This document shows positions 18,794-27,504 of a DNA stretch of 64,000 nucleotides, one piece after another (positions within the stretch are counted from its first letter, which is position 1; each line of letters starts with the position of its first letter). The notes below the pieces were generated by a model that had not been told where the DNA came from, did no database searches, and saw only the letters and a list, made by a program, of their open reading frames with translations. Origin of the DNA: Paenibacillus lentus (GTDB taxonomy: Bacteria > Bacillota > Bacilli > Paenibacillales > Paenibacillaceae); the NCBI RefSeq assembly GCF_003931855.1, contig NZ_CP034248.1, positions 4,092,001-4,156,000 on the forward strand, written 5' to 3'. Position numbers and translations under genes: made by a program.

Positions 18794-20134
18794 TTATGCA
18801 TGTTGATATTGATATTGCGCTTGATGCAGCCTGCTGTAAATTCCCCCGGCAGCAATGAGTTCAGCGTGCCGCCCTTGCTCAGCGATGCCGCTCTCGTCGA
18901 TAACAATGATCCGGTCGGCATTTTTGATGGTCGCTAGACGGTGAGCGATAACCAGTGTCGTCCGTCCGATCGACAGCTCGGCCAGCGATTGCTGGATCGC
19001 CGCTTCGGTCTCCGTGTCCAGCGCCGATGTCGCCTCGTCAAGAATCAAAATCGGCGGATTTTTAAGGAACATCCTGGCAATAGCAAGCCGCTGCTTCTGC
19101 CCTCCAGACAGTTTAACGCCCCGTTCACCAATGACCGTATCCATCCCATCAGGCAATTGGCTAATCATCTCCTCCAGAGATGCCCGTCTCGCCGCTTCCC
19201 AGATTTGCTCCTCGGTGGCCTTCAGATCTCCGTACATGATGTTCTCTCGAATCGTGCCCGCGAAGAGGAACACATCTTGTTGAACGATACCGATATTTCT
19301 ACGCAGCGACTGCAGCGTCATCTCTCGGATATCCATGCCATCCACCGTGATCCGTCCTTCGTTCACCTCATAGAACCTCGGCAGAAGGCTGCAAATCGTC
19401 GTTTTACCAGCGCCAGAAGGACCAACAAATGCCACCGTTTCCCCCGCATGTATTGACAGATTAATGCCATTCAGAATATTTCGATCCGGCTCATAGCCGA
19501 ACGTCACATTTTCAAAACGAATATCGCCTCGCAGCTTATCGACCGCGACAGCAAGATAAAGGCCATAAATTCACCCAGCTCAATTTTCCCTTGGATATAA
19601 AACCAGGCCCCACACACCATGACAAAAATAGTAATCAGCCTCGTCAGCATGTAATTGACCGAGATGCTCTTGGCCATCGTCTTGTAAGCCATTAGCATCG
19701 TCTCGCGGTAATTCATGTTGTCAACTGCAAACAGCTTTTTCTCATGTTCTTCGTTCGCGAACGATTGCACAACACGAATTCCCCCAACGTTTTCCTCAAT
19801 CCGGGCATTGAAATTGCCAACATTAGCAAACAACCTGCGGTAGGTCCTGGTCATCTTCCCTCCAAACACGATAATCAACCAAGCCATAATTGGGATGATG
19901 ACCCCAGTAGGTGACGATATAGTTCAAAATAGTATTCAGTGCATAAACACATAGCAGCCCAACACTTGCAAGCACAATCATGCTCCAGTTTCCTCCCGGC
20001 AGCAGATCGTCGATAAATTTGCTTATGGCTAGCGGGAACCCAAGCTCCAAGACACCCGCGATGACCGCGCAGCTGAAATCCAGCAAAAATAAGCCTTTAT
20101 AAGGCCGGTAATACGAAAAAAATCGACGCCACAT
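18794..20134 (-). pseudogene. ABC exporter (permease-ATPase) broken by two deletions
   Basis: Remnant of a multidrug-type half transporter, normally about 580 residues. The N-terminal membrane part (MWRRFFSYYRPYKGLFLLDF to IVTYWGH) is followed without a gap, in another frame, by VIIPIMAWLIIVFGGKMTRT, so about 80 residues are lost. The membrane domain continues to LGEFMAFILLS, then jumps frame again to VAVDKLRGDIRFENVTFGYE, losing about 70 residues including the link to the ATPase. The ATPase domain itself is intact, with Walker A GPSGAGKTT, signature LSGGQ, Walker B ILILDEATSAL and the switch His in AHRLAT. The ATPase portion could be translated from 19507, but without a full membrane domain it cannot transport. 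Confidence 0.85.
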
Positions 20135-20217
20135 TGCTATTATGTCTCCTCTTTACATTAGTTGACTTTACCTTGTTTCATACATGACACTTGTTTAAAG
20201 AACGATCGGGGAGAAAT

Positions 20218-20541
20218 TTATTTTACGACAAAAAAAAGGGCTATTGCCATCAAGAAAAAAGGGAAGCCCAATAGAAAAAACGTAGAAGTTAACTTGTTTC
20301 TTAACTCTTTATCTTCAGCCGATTCAATCTTCCTATTGGCTCTCATTTGAACCCCGCTAATAAAAGTCCCGTTGAGAATGCCCGCTAGCAGCAGCATAAT
20401 AACTCCTATTCCGCCCGTAATGTTTATAGCCAGCTTCCATTCCCAAAAGAAGCCTACGGATAAAGATAACAAGACACTTAGAGTTATTCCGAGCAGCAGC
20501 TTTTTAATCGTAATTCCTCCTATCTGCGAAAATGAGTTCAT
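20218..20541 (-). CDS. small membrane protein (DUF5316-like)
   Basis: A 107-residue protein with three predicted membrane segments (about 14-32, 35-53, 86-104) separated by a charged cytosolic stretch (ANRKIESAEDKELRNKL). It resembles the DUF5316 group, from memory and with low certainty. ATG 20541 directly abuts the TGA of the upstream GNAT remnant. GGAGG lies inside the first codons, so an internal non-ATG start near the second KK is possible. Function unknown. Confidence 0.6.
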   Translation of the reverse strand: MNSFSQIGGITIKKLLLGITLSVLLSLSVGFFWEWKLAINITGGIGVIMLLLAGILNGTFISGVQMRANRKIESAEDKELRNKLTSTFFLLGFPFFLMAIALFFVVK

Positions 20542-20772
20542 TCACCATAAATTTTTAGTAAAAATTATTTCGAGCGGAGCATTTTCTTGCATTAAACATC
20601 CGGCATCCTTATACCCAAGCTTTCTATAAAAGTGCTGTGCCTCTTCATCGGATTGCGTTGATATTCTATGTAAAAGTCCTCCAGATACGGATTGAGGAGT
20701 AACTACCATCTCTCCAAGATGAAGGCTTCTACATAGTTTATCCAATTGTAAACCATAGGACGCGGCACTCAT
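20542..20772 (-). pseudogene. truncated GNAT acetyltransferase
   Basis: A 76-residue product whose C-terminal two thirds is the second half of a GNAT fold: YGLQLDKLCRSLHLGEMVV, then HRISTQSDEEAQHFYRKLGYK with the typical FYRKLGY motif. The first half, including motif A, is missing. GGAGGT lies 10 bases before ATG 20772, so the original start may have been joined to the tail by an internal deletion. Catalytic activity is unlikely. Confidence 0.65.
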
Positions 20773-20847
20773 AAATTTTCCAACCTCCAGGGGAACAAAA
20801 TAAATGTTTAATCCATAGTTCTCTCCTTCGCTTTGACTAGTTCGCCA

Positions 20848-21732
20848 CTAATGACGTTGAGGTCTGATATCTATACGGTTCTCCCCCTCGATTGACATGA
20901 CTGAGTCCTTTAATCCATCATAATAGAACTTCCCCAGCTCCTTATCGTTCCCTTGAGCGTCCACAATTCCATAAGTAAATAAGCTAGCCATAAATTCATC
21001 TAAGAAATATACATAGCTTTTAAAATCTGGTTTCTTCCCCCACTCCCGGTTAGCTACGTGATCCATCTGCCACTTATGTATCGCGAGCCCTTCGTCATTG
21101 ATTTCATAATAATGTTCGCTATAACCAGCAGCATTAAATGTAAACCGCAACGCTTCACCTTCTGGAAAGGTATAACGGAAGTCGTGATAGCCTTCTCCGA
21201 ATTGGAGCTGTGGCGCTTCTCCATTTACTCTCGTTAGTTTGAGCGCAATTTTACGCGCTTCTGTAAGATCTCCTTGCATTAAAATTTCATATTGAGCCTG
21301 CCCTGTAGGGGTACGAACGATTACACGACCATTCTTAGCATTAAACTCAATATGCGCCCCAAACGTCTCCGTGATAAACCGAAGCGGCACATAGGTTAGG
21401 CCATTTTTATTAACAACCTCAGCATCTAATTGCATTTTTTTGCCGTTAACCGTAGCTGTCTTTTCTCCCACTCGAAGCTCAACTGTTGTGGTGTTATCTT
21501 TGTCATGGACCGAAGCGATTCTCGTCTTGGGATCATAAGCATAAACAAGCCATTCTTGGTCGGTCAATGCTCTTATAGGCACCCATATTCGTCCTCCCAT
21601 CGTTATAGCATTATGCTGATATTCTCCATTTACGAAAACAGCAGGGGCTGCATATGCGGAAGAGCTCACAAAGAAGAAGCTTCCGAGGATTACGGAACCA
21701 ATCAGGTATTTGATCCATCTTTTCAAGAACAT
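20848..21732 (-). CDS. secreted protein with copper amine oxidase-like N-terminal (stalk) domain
   Basis: A 294-residue exported protein. Signal peptide residues 1-28 (LIGSVILGSFFFVSSSAYAA) are followed by two copies of the beta-rich domain common in Paenibacillus surface proteins: GGRIWVPIRALTDQ, and NKNGLTYVPLRFITETFGAHIEF. This domain is named after copper amine oxidase, but the protein has no oxidase catalytic part. Residues 150-294 form an unrecognised C-terminal domain. AAGGAG lies 8 bases before ATG 21732. Probably a cell-wall or extracellular protein; substrate unknown. Confidence 0.82.
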   Translation of the reverse strand: MFLKRWIKYLIGSVILGSFFFVSSSAYAAPAVFVNGEYQHNAITMGGRIWVPIRALTDQEWLVYAYDPKTRIASVHDKDNTTTVELRVGEKTATVNGKKMQLDAEVVNKNGLTYVPLRFITETFGAHIEFNAKNGRVIVRTPTGQAQYEILMQGDLTEARKIALKLTRVNGEAPQLQFGEGYHDFRYTFPEGEALRFTFNAAGYSEHYYEINDEGLAIHKWQMDHVANREWGKKPDFKSYVYFLDEFMASLFTYGIVDAQGNDKELGKFYYDGLKDSVMSIEGENRIDIRPQRH

Positions 21733-21801
21733 CCCAACTCCTTTTTCAAATTTACAAATATTAGGACGTTAATATAGCGGAAAAGTTCCGTATCATTAAG
21801 T

Positions 21802-22608
21802 TCAAAGCTCTGTCCAAGTTGTTCTTACATAACCCATCTTCATACCTATAATCTCCATATTTCTATGGCTTTGGGTTAAAAAACCGGCCTGGCCAATTAC
21901 GATATTGCAATGGGTTATTGTCGCTTCATATATTCTTCTTCGTATTAATGCTTGCTGAAGACCATTATTTCGGTATTCGGGCAATGTTCCAGCAAAAGTT
22001 AGAGACGCCACCGAATCCTTCATATACATGACACCTACGGCAGCCGGAATATCACTCTTCATGGCTACGAAAAATTTCCAGCCTGGTCTACCGCATAAAA
22101 TGAGATTATTTTGAGCGACATGAGGAATGCCTTCATCGGGAAGTCCAGTACTCCGGCAATGAATAGTTGCATAGGTTTGAATTTCCTCTGCGGTAATCTC
22201 CCTGATCCTTATATCACTTAACTCAATAATAGAATCGTCTACTATTGGATAGTATAACGATGTATGGAATCCCGATTGATAATAACCGCGTTGGGCAAGT
22301 TCTTGTAATAGTGCCTGATTCACCCGCGATGGAACAATTTCAAATTGAACTTTTCGCTTTCTAGATTTATAAAATTCAACAATCTCGTCAAGTAATTCAA
22401 TCTCATTAGTGTTAATGCCCTTTACCGTATTAAAAGCTGGCCAAGGCATTGTTTCACTATATAGCGCTAATGCGTTGCCAAACGATTTTATCTCAACACC
22501 CTCAGGATTTCCTGGTCTTTCTTGAATAGCTTTCATCCTGTCCAGCATATAATCCCGTTCAGACTTTTCTATTAAGTTGACTGTCTCTTGGGTTAAAGTT
22601 TGTGACAT
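21802..22608 (-). CDS. GNAT N-acetyltransferase (long form)
   Basis: A 268-residue protein. The N-terminal about 130 residues form a degenerate GNAT-like domain. The C-terminal half is a GNAT core, with FFVAMKSDIPAAVGVMYMKD and the acetyl-CoA region TLPEYRNNGLQQALIRRRI near residues 215-235. ATG 22608 is preferred to 22623 because GAGGTG is 8 bases upstream of it. Substrate unknown. It follows the phosphotransferase gene on the same strand after about 70 bases. Confidence 0.82.
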   Translation of the reverse strand: MSQTLTQETVNLIEKSERDYMLDRMKAIQERPGNPEGVEIKSFGNALALYSETMPWPAFNTVKGINTNEIELLDEIVEFYKSRKRKVQFEIVPSRVNQALLQELAQRGYYQSGFHTSLYYPIVDDSIIELSDIRIREITAEEIQTYATIHCRSTGLPDEGIPHVAQNNLILCGRPGWKFFVAMKSDIPAAVGVMYMKDSVASLTFAGTLPEYRNNGLQQALIRRRIYEATITHCNIVIGQAGFLTQSHRNMEIIGMKMGYVRTTWTEL

Positions 22609-22681
22609 AGTGGAGCACCTCACCGTTTTGGATTACCCATAACCAAAGGTGGAATCCCTCGGCATTAGGGTTGTGACTATT

Positions 22682-23563
22682 TTAATATTCTTCGAGTTGT
22701 CTACATATTTTTTTCCAATCTTCCCATGCCTTTTTATATTCAGTAAAATCACTGGGGTGATGTTTTATGCTAAGCCCTATTCGGCAGTATAGTTGGATGA
22801 GTGTCTCCGCAATCAACCTTGATTTGTTTACTCGTCCCTGTTCAAGAGATTCATAAGCAGCAATTAGCGTCTCCTTATTAAGATCATCAGGCGAAGAACA
22901 AAAAGCATAAATAAAATCGTAAATGATAGGTCCAACCATAGGTGATGGATCAATTACACCAACCAAAGTTGAGTCATGATATACGAAATTATGAACCCCT
23001 GTATCTCCGTGCAAAAGGAATCGTTCTCCTTGCTCTAAGTCATTCGCAAACAAATGATCTGCTGTTGATTTAACAAGCTTGTAATCATCATTTGACAACT
23101 CGTTTCCGATATTTATTCTAGCTTCCTCAATACTTATATCATTGAATTCTTTCCATGACTGTCGCGGGTATTCTAGCCTTCCCCACATACTTTCGCCCTG
23201 ATACTTAATATAATTATTGAATAAATCCTGAGTCAGTTTTTTTAGCCAACTCTTCTTTATTCCTCGATCTACATGTGTTGTACCTTCAATAAAAGAATAA
23301 ACTAGATATGTACTGTCTTGTGATGAATGTAGGATATTGGGTAATAATATCGAATTTTTATAAACGCTCAACAATTGTTCTACTAATTGAATTTGCTTTG
23401 GGGAATCGTATTTCAAAATATATTTGTCGTCTTTAGATGATTCCACTCTTAAAACAAGCCCATCTGTCGTTCCTGACAATCTTCGTAGTCTAATGATTTC
23501 ATCATTCATACCGTGTAGTCTAAATAGCTTATTAATTTCATTTAAGGTCGGTTCAAGTAACAT
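22682..23563 (-). CDS. APH-family phosphotransferase
   Basis: A 293-residue aminoglycoside/choline kinase-fold protein. The catalytic loop HGDTGVHNFV is near residues 184-193, with the metal-binding Asp in VGVIDPSPMVGPIIYDF 15-25 residues later. The N-lobe has a beta strand with Lys in DKYILKYDS. Small hydroxylated compounds are the usual substrates, and antibiotic resistance cannot be inferred. AAGGAGA precedes ATG 23563. Confidence 0.8.
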   Translation of the reverse strand: MLLEPTLNEINKLFRLHGMNDEIIRLRRLSGTTDGLVLRVESSKDDKYILKYDSPKQIQLVEQLLSVYKNSILLPNILHSSQDSTYLVYSFIEGTTHVDRGIKKSWLKKLTQDLFNNYIKYQGESMWGRLEYPRQSWKEFNDISIEEARINIGNELSNDDYKLVKSTADHLFANDLEQGERFLLHGDTGVHNFVYHDSTLVGVIDPSPMVGPIIYDFIYAFCSSPDDLNKETLIAAYESLEQGRVNKSRLIAETLIQLYCRIGLSIKHHPSDFTEYKKAWEDWKKICRQLEEY

Positions 23564-23596
23564 TCTTTCTTCTCCTTATTCTCCACTAATCCATGC

Positions 23597-23746
23597 TTAT
23601 TTTTCCTTTTCCATTAGAACTCGATGCTTTTGATTCAGGTCATCTAATGACCTTTGAAGGCCATCCATCCTCCTTAATCCCGCATATTGGTTTCCAATAA
23701 TTCCTGCTAGTCCAATGAGAAGTACAATAACAAGAAGTAAATTCAT
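23597..23746 (-). CDS. small single-pass membrane protein, 49 residues
   Basis: Translation gives MNLLLVIVLLIGLAGIIGNQ, followed by a charged helix with LRRMDGLQRSLDDLNQKHR. One N-terminal membrane segment (3-18) is followed by a likely coiled coil. AAAGGGG is 10 bases before the ATG, and the gene fits tightly (6 bases) after the DUF1835 gene. The layout resembles small YtzI/YvlD-type membrane peptides, but no family is assigned. Confidence 0.6.
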   Translation of the reverse strand: MNLLLVIVLLIGLAGIIGNQYAGLRRMDGLQRSLDDLNQKHRVLMEKEK

Positions 23747-23752
23747 ATTTGT

Positions 23753-24835
23753 TCATCCCCTTTCAGAGCCTATTGAAGGTTTTCTTAGATCTTTTGATAT
23801 TTTTGTTTTACCTTTGCGTCTAACGCTGTAATACCTCATTGCTGCAGGAACGCCCTTTATTTCAAGAACCCCTTTGTAAATCAGCTCCCTCAACCGGTAT
23901 TCAAAATAAGAGTCCCCGATATACTGGTCGCAATAACCAAGGGCCTCTCCAATCACACGGGCTGCCTTAATAAACCCATTCCCTTCCACAGGAGGACTTA
24001 TCTTGTCTAACTTCTCCAATAAATATTGATCGTAATAATCGTCAGGCACCCCAATCACTGCATCTTCCCGCCAAATACGCAGGACTTCCCCCTGCTCCGT
24101 GATCGCCTTCCATTCCTCAGCCAACCGATTGATGTCAGTACTCGGATTACTGCAGTCATCTACGCGAAGAAATACTTCCTGAAGCCGATCGGATGGAATT
24201 TCCTTCGAGTACATATAAACGATGGTCGTTTCCTTGTGCCTATAAAGCTCTTTACAAATTTCACAAGTATCATATACCGCGATTGTATTGCTGCTACCAC
24301 GCAACAAATAAAGCGCATGCCTCATTCCCACCTGCTCGATGACACTGTTCCCCGTCCAGACAATAACTTTTGCCTGTTTAGGAATGTGCTCGAGCTTATT
24401 TAGAAGCTCATTATATTCTTCTTCAAATTCGGTGTAATCGATATAAGCATCCGTAATATTATCCCGGAACCAATCGCTTCGGGCTTTTCTTCCTTCTAGC
24501 GCGTCCAAATCTCTTAACGGGCCAATCGCGTAATTTTCTCCAAACGTAATCATCTTATGCGTATCCGCCCAGCCAAGTGCTTTTAATGCCTGTCTTATAC
24601 TTCCTGAAAAAGAGTCGCCAAATGCAATATGGACATGGGTACAGTTCGGCACAGGATCCCAGAATGTTCTTTTTTCCTGAAATCTCATTAAATCATCATA
24701 GTACTCAATTAAATTAGCAACAGCAGTTTCATGCGATTCCTTCTGTTCTTTAAGCAGTTTAATCTCCGCTAAAATAAATCGCAAAAATGCCTTTGCTTCA
24801 TCAGCTCCTATGTGATCCAATTGTTTTGTATTCAT
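23753..24835 (-). CDS. DUF1835 / DUF3658 domain protein
   Basis: A 360-residue cytosolic protein. Residues about 60-185 fit DUF1835 (VHIAFGDSFSGSIRQALKAL, FGENYAIGPL, WTGNSVIEQVGMRHALYLL). Residues about 240-345 fit DUF3658 (EEWKAITEQGEVLRIWRE, YCDQYIGDSYFEYRLRELI). The two-domain arrangement is common in Bacillales and its function is unknown. GGGAG lies 13 bases before ATG 24835. It is followed closely by the 49-residue membrane protein gene. Confidence 0.75.
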   Translation of the reverse strand: MNTKQLDHIGADEAKAFLRFILAEIKLLKEQKESHETAVANLIEYYDDLMRFQEKRTFWDPVPNCTHVHIAFGDSFSGSIRQALKALGWADTHKMITFGENYAIGPLRDLDALEGRKARSDWFRDNITDAYIDYTEFEEEYNELLNKLEHIPKQAKVIVWTGNSVIEQVGMRHALYLLRGSSNTIAVYDTCEICKELYRHKETTIVYMYSKEIPSDRLQEVFLRVDDCSNPSTDINRLAEEWKAITEQGEVLRIWREDAVIGVPDDYYDQYLLEKLDKISPPVEGNGFIKAARVIGEALGYCDQYIGDSYFEYRLRELIYKGVLEIKGVPAAMRYYSVRRKGKTKISKDLRKPSIGSERG

Positions 24836-24864
24836 CTCTTTTTAACTCCCGATATATTTTATTC

Positions 24865-25320
24865 TCACAGTTGTGCTCTTATTTTTATGTAGCGAATTAA
24901 ATCGTACATGCTAATGCCAATCAGACAACCTACGAAGTTTAGAATAATATCATCAACATCAAAATAACCAAGCATAGTAATAAACTGAAGAGACTCTATT
25001 CCTACTATACTAGCTAAGCAAACCACGCTTGTAACATATTTTCTGCGAATCCTTGTAAGACCTGATATAAAAAAACCCAGCGGAACGAAAGGTACTATAT
25101 TTCCCAAAACATTAAACAACACATAATCACTATTTATATTTCTTAAATATGATTTAATACTCCGAAATGGAGTCAGGTTATAGTTCCAATACCCCTGATT
25201 CCTATTCTCTTGTATTGAAATAATTCTATCCACAAATGATTCATTAAATTTGAACACCACAAAAGATAATAGCAAAAAAATATAACAGAAAAATAATATC
25301 TTCCATGCTCTTGAATTCAC
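24865..25320 (-). CDS. VanZ-family membrane protein
   Basis: A 151-residue membrane protein with four predicted helices. VanZ-like signatures are NLTPFRSI, VLFNVLGNIVPFVPLGFF and GIESLQFITMLGYFDVDDII-LN. VanZ confers low-level teicoplanin resistance in enterococci; most homologues, like this isolated one, have no known role. The start is GTG 25320, 8 bases after GGAGG. Confidence 0.85.
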   Translation of the reverse strand: MNSRAWKILFFCYIFLLLSFVVFKFNESFVDRIISIQENRNQGYWNYNLTPFRSIKSYLRNINSDYVLFNVLGNIVPFVPLGFFISGLTRIRRKYVTSVVCLASIVGIESLQFITMLGYFDVDDIILNFVGCLIGISMYDLIRYIKIRAQL

Positions 25321-25358
25321 TAGGGAACCTCCGGGATCTTAACACTTAATAGTAACCA

Positions 25359-26009
25359 TTATATTTTTAATCCTAAGCCCTTTCTAAACTCTTCAGCATT
25401 TTCACTGTGAGGGTTTAATCCATCCTTCTTATTAACTACGAAAGGCAGCCACTGCCAATCTTCTCCACCCACAAAAGCAAGCCTCGACCATCTGTCAAGA
25501 AAATCAATATAATTTCTTCCTAGCGTATATCCGTGCCCATTCCCATCATCATGACTTAAATATACAACTGGTGGATCCTCATCCCCATTTAGATCAAACG
25601 CGATATAGTCTCCGTTCCCTACACTTAAAAAAGCCAACTTATTATGCCAAACTCTATCGTATGGATCATTGGGATTAAAGAAAACATTTTCGACCCATTC
25701 CTTCCTCTCTTTATCCAAATCAACCATCAGGTTTAATCCCAAATGAGGTGTCCCCCCGAATATTTCCCTTAAATTATCAGGCAAGCTATATTCATCGGGT
25801 AAAAACCACCAAAAACTAAAGTTAGACGAAAACTCTAACATCGCTTTTCTGAAACTATACGGCAGTCTGGATCCTAGCTCTTCTTCAACTTTTAAAATAT
25901 CAATTTCTCTTGCGGGTCCATCAATTACTAATTCCGGGACTTTACCACCAATTTCAATAATCCTATTTGAAGTAGCACTGATTCTAGCTTTTAATAACCC
26001 AAAGTCCAT
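25359..26009 (-). CDS. SMI1/KNR4 (SUKH) family protein
   Basis: A 216-residue protein with the SUKH fold: VEEELGSRLPYSFRKAMLEFS near residue 45, then YIAFDLNGDEDPPVVYLSHD and NYIDFLDRWSRLAF towards the end. SUKH proteins often act as immunity proteins to contact-dependent toxins, but no toxin is adjacent here, so the role is open. GGAGGG lies 7 bases before ATG 26009. Confidence 0.85.
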   Translation of the reverse strand: MDFGLLKARISATSNRIIEIGGKVPELVIDGPAREIDILKVEEELGSRLPYSFRKAMLEFSSNFSFWWFLPDEYSLPDNLREIFGGTPHLGLNLMVDLDKERKEWVENVFFNPNDPYDRVWHNKLAFLSVGNGDYIAFDLNGDEDPPVVYLSHDDGNGHGYTLGRNYIDFLDRWSRLAFVGGEDWQWLPFVVNKKDGLNPHSENAEEFRKGLGLKI

Positions 26010-26074
26010 GAATATCCCTCCATTTCAATCGATGTTATTTGCAATATCAACCATTCGCATAAATAGCCCCAAAA

Positions 26075-26584
26075 TTATCGTGCGTCTAACTTGATCCAAT
26101 ATCGACAAATTCCATTTGTTATGGAATCAAGCTCCCCAGCATTTCTTTCTATTACTTTCCTGGAGGGTTCATTGATTTCATCGCAAGTAATTAATAGCTC
26201 ATAAATACCTCGTTTAGTTGCTTGCTCAATCATTTTGCTGAGAACAAGCTTCCCATATCCCTTACCTCTCTCAGTTGGCCTAACGATGTACCCAACATGG
26301 CCTCCATACATAAGCAAACTCTCATTTAATTGATGCCTGAGCTTCCCGTATGCCACAGGTCTATCATCAACATACAACCAATAAATCGTCTCAGGCACAT
26401 AACCTTCAGGGAGTTCTATTCCCTTCAAGCTTTTAACAAACTGCGGCAAACTTCTTTTAAATTCTTCAAAATCATGATCCGGAAAATGGGGTGTAAAACC
26501 ATTCTCCCCTTGGCCTATTTCTTGTATCATCTCAAAAATATCTTGACCTTCTGCTTCTCTCAGCTCTTTTAATTCAACCTTCAT
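26075..26584 (-). CDS. GNAT N-acetyltransferase
   Basis: A 169-residue acetyltransferase. Motif A is YIVRPTERGKGYGKLVLSKM (about residues 105-124). RKVIERNAGELDSITNGICRYWI forms the C-terminal strand, a layout shared with putative acetyltransferases related to antibiotic N-acetyltransferases. ATG 26584 is chosen because GGGAGG lies 8 bases upstream; a longer frame to 26635 lacks such a site. Substrate unknown. Confidence 0.85.
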   Translation of the reverse strand: MKVELKELREAEGQDIFEMIQEIGQGENGFTPHFPDHDFEEFKRSLPQFVKSLKGIELPEGYVPETIYWLYVDDRPVAYGKLRHQLNESLLMYGGHVGYIVRPTERGKGYGKLVLSKMIEQATKRGIYELLITCDEINEPSRKVIERNAGELDSITNGICRYWIKLDAR

Positions 26585-26638
26585 CAAAATAACCTCCCTT
26601 GCAATGTTCTGCCCTAACAATACCTGGTTGCGCACATC

Positions 26639-27031
26639 CTACTTCCAAATTTCCATGCGTTCATCCAAGTTTGACGTGTGTAATTCTAGTTCAATTCCAT
26701 CGGGATCCAAAAAATTAATACTCCAGCCTTTACCTCTCTTTATCGGGCCTCTTACAATAGTTACGCCTTTTCTCTCAATCACGCTTACTGCTTCCTGAAA
26801 ATCATCTTCGTTTATATAAAATGCTACGTGATCGACGCCCATACCTTTTTCTATTTTCTTATTCAATCCTGGTCTTTGAATCAGGCAGATCCAGGCCGAT
26901 CCCCACTCTAGATAAGCATCCGCTTTTCCTTGATGCCTCAATTTCATCATCAATAAATTACAATAAAAATCCAATGACCTATCCAAGTCACTTACATTTA
27001 TCGTGACATGACTGAAGCCGACGACATTCAT
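26639..27031 (-). CDS. VOC metalloprotein, FosA/FosB-like
   Basis: A 130-residue glyoxalase-superfamily protein made of two beta-alpha-beta-beta-beta units. Likely metal ligands are His8 (FSHVTI), His near 69 (VDHVAFYI) and Glu near 115 (IELELHTSN). The C-terminus LDERMEIWK resembles the HTGTL...R...YK ending of bacillithiol-dependent fosfomycin transferases. Many relatives are generic, so resistance is only possible. AAGGGG precedes ATG 27031. Confidence 0.75.
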   Translation of the reverse strand: MNVVGFSHVTINVSDLDRSLDFYCNLLMMKLRHQGKADAYLEWGSAWICLIQRPGLNKKIEKGMGVDHVAFYINEDDFQEAVSVIERKGVTIVRGPIKRGKGWSINFLDPDGIELELHTSNLDERMEIWK

Positions 27032-27142
27032 ACTTGATTCCCCTTCTTAAGCCCGTTTCCTCATACCCTTCTCGTTTTAGACCGACTAAAATCGGTTCAT
27101 ATAGAACATCAACAAGTCTCCTTCACCTGTTTTCCTAATTGC

Positions 27143-27237
27143 AAAAAGACCCAGCCTAGGTGCTCTTCTCTTAGGCTGGGTCGTTTGTTGTCTAAGCTTC
27201 TTCCATGATTATACATCTGTAAGCCAGGGGACGGTAG
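27143..27237 (-). repeat. interspersed intergenic repeat, copy C (best hairpin)
   Basis: The minus strand reads CTACCG, 18 bases, TATAAT in the box CAGATGTATAATCATGGAAG. It continues to a perfect 11-base stem GACCCAGCCTA/TAGGCTGGGTC (27182-27172 with 27158-27148) with loop AGAGAAGAGCACC, and five T. This is a complete terminator-type structure 114 bases upstream of the VOC gene. Confidence 0.75.
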
Positions 27238-27293
27238 ACCCTATTGCGACAAATATACATCTTAGGGAAATTTAGTTTATCCGTATTTTAGAA

Positions 27294-27388
27294 AACAGCC
27301 CCCACTTGGACAGCGCATAACCTAGGCCGGGTTGCTTATTAACTTAGTTTCTTCCATGATTGCATATTTATTAACCATCAGACGGTAG
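27294..27388 (-). repeat. interspersed intergenic repeat, copy D (degenerate)
   Basis: The same order as copy C: CTACCG (27388-27383), exactly 18 bases, then TGCAAT in place of TATAAT, then CATGGAAG and a weakened hairpin (AACCCGGCC against GGGGGCTG) before TTTT. It lies directly upstream of copy C in the same orientation. Confidence 0.6.
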
Positions 27389-27504
27389 GCTCTCAGCTCG
27401 ACTTCCGCATTCAAAGTATTGTTATTGAATAAAATGTTTAATATAGGTATCATTATTATAACCATTGGCAATCTTAACCAATTTCTTGATAGGGGAAAAT
27501 TAAA

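Larger units (their letters stand above)
27032..27504. other. divergent intergenic region holding two repeat copies
   Basis: A 473-base gap between the minus-strand VOC gene and the plus-strand ABC permease. It contains repeat copies C (27143-27237) and D (27294-27388) in tandem, both oriented to the minus strand. A weak plus-strand promoter candidate, TTGTTA-17-TATAGG, lies just before the permease. No coding sequence is evident. Confidence 0.6.
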
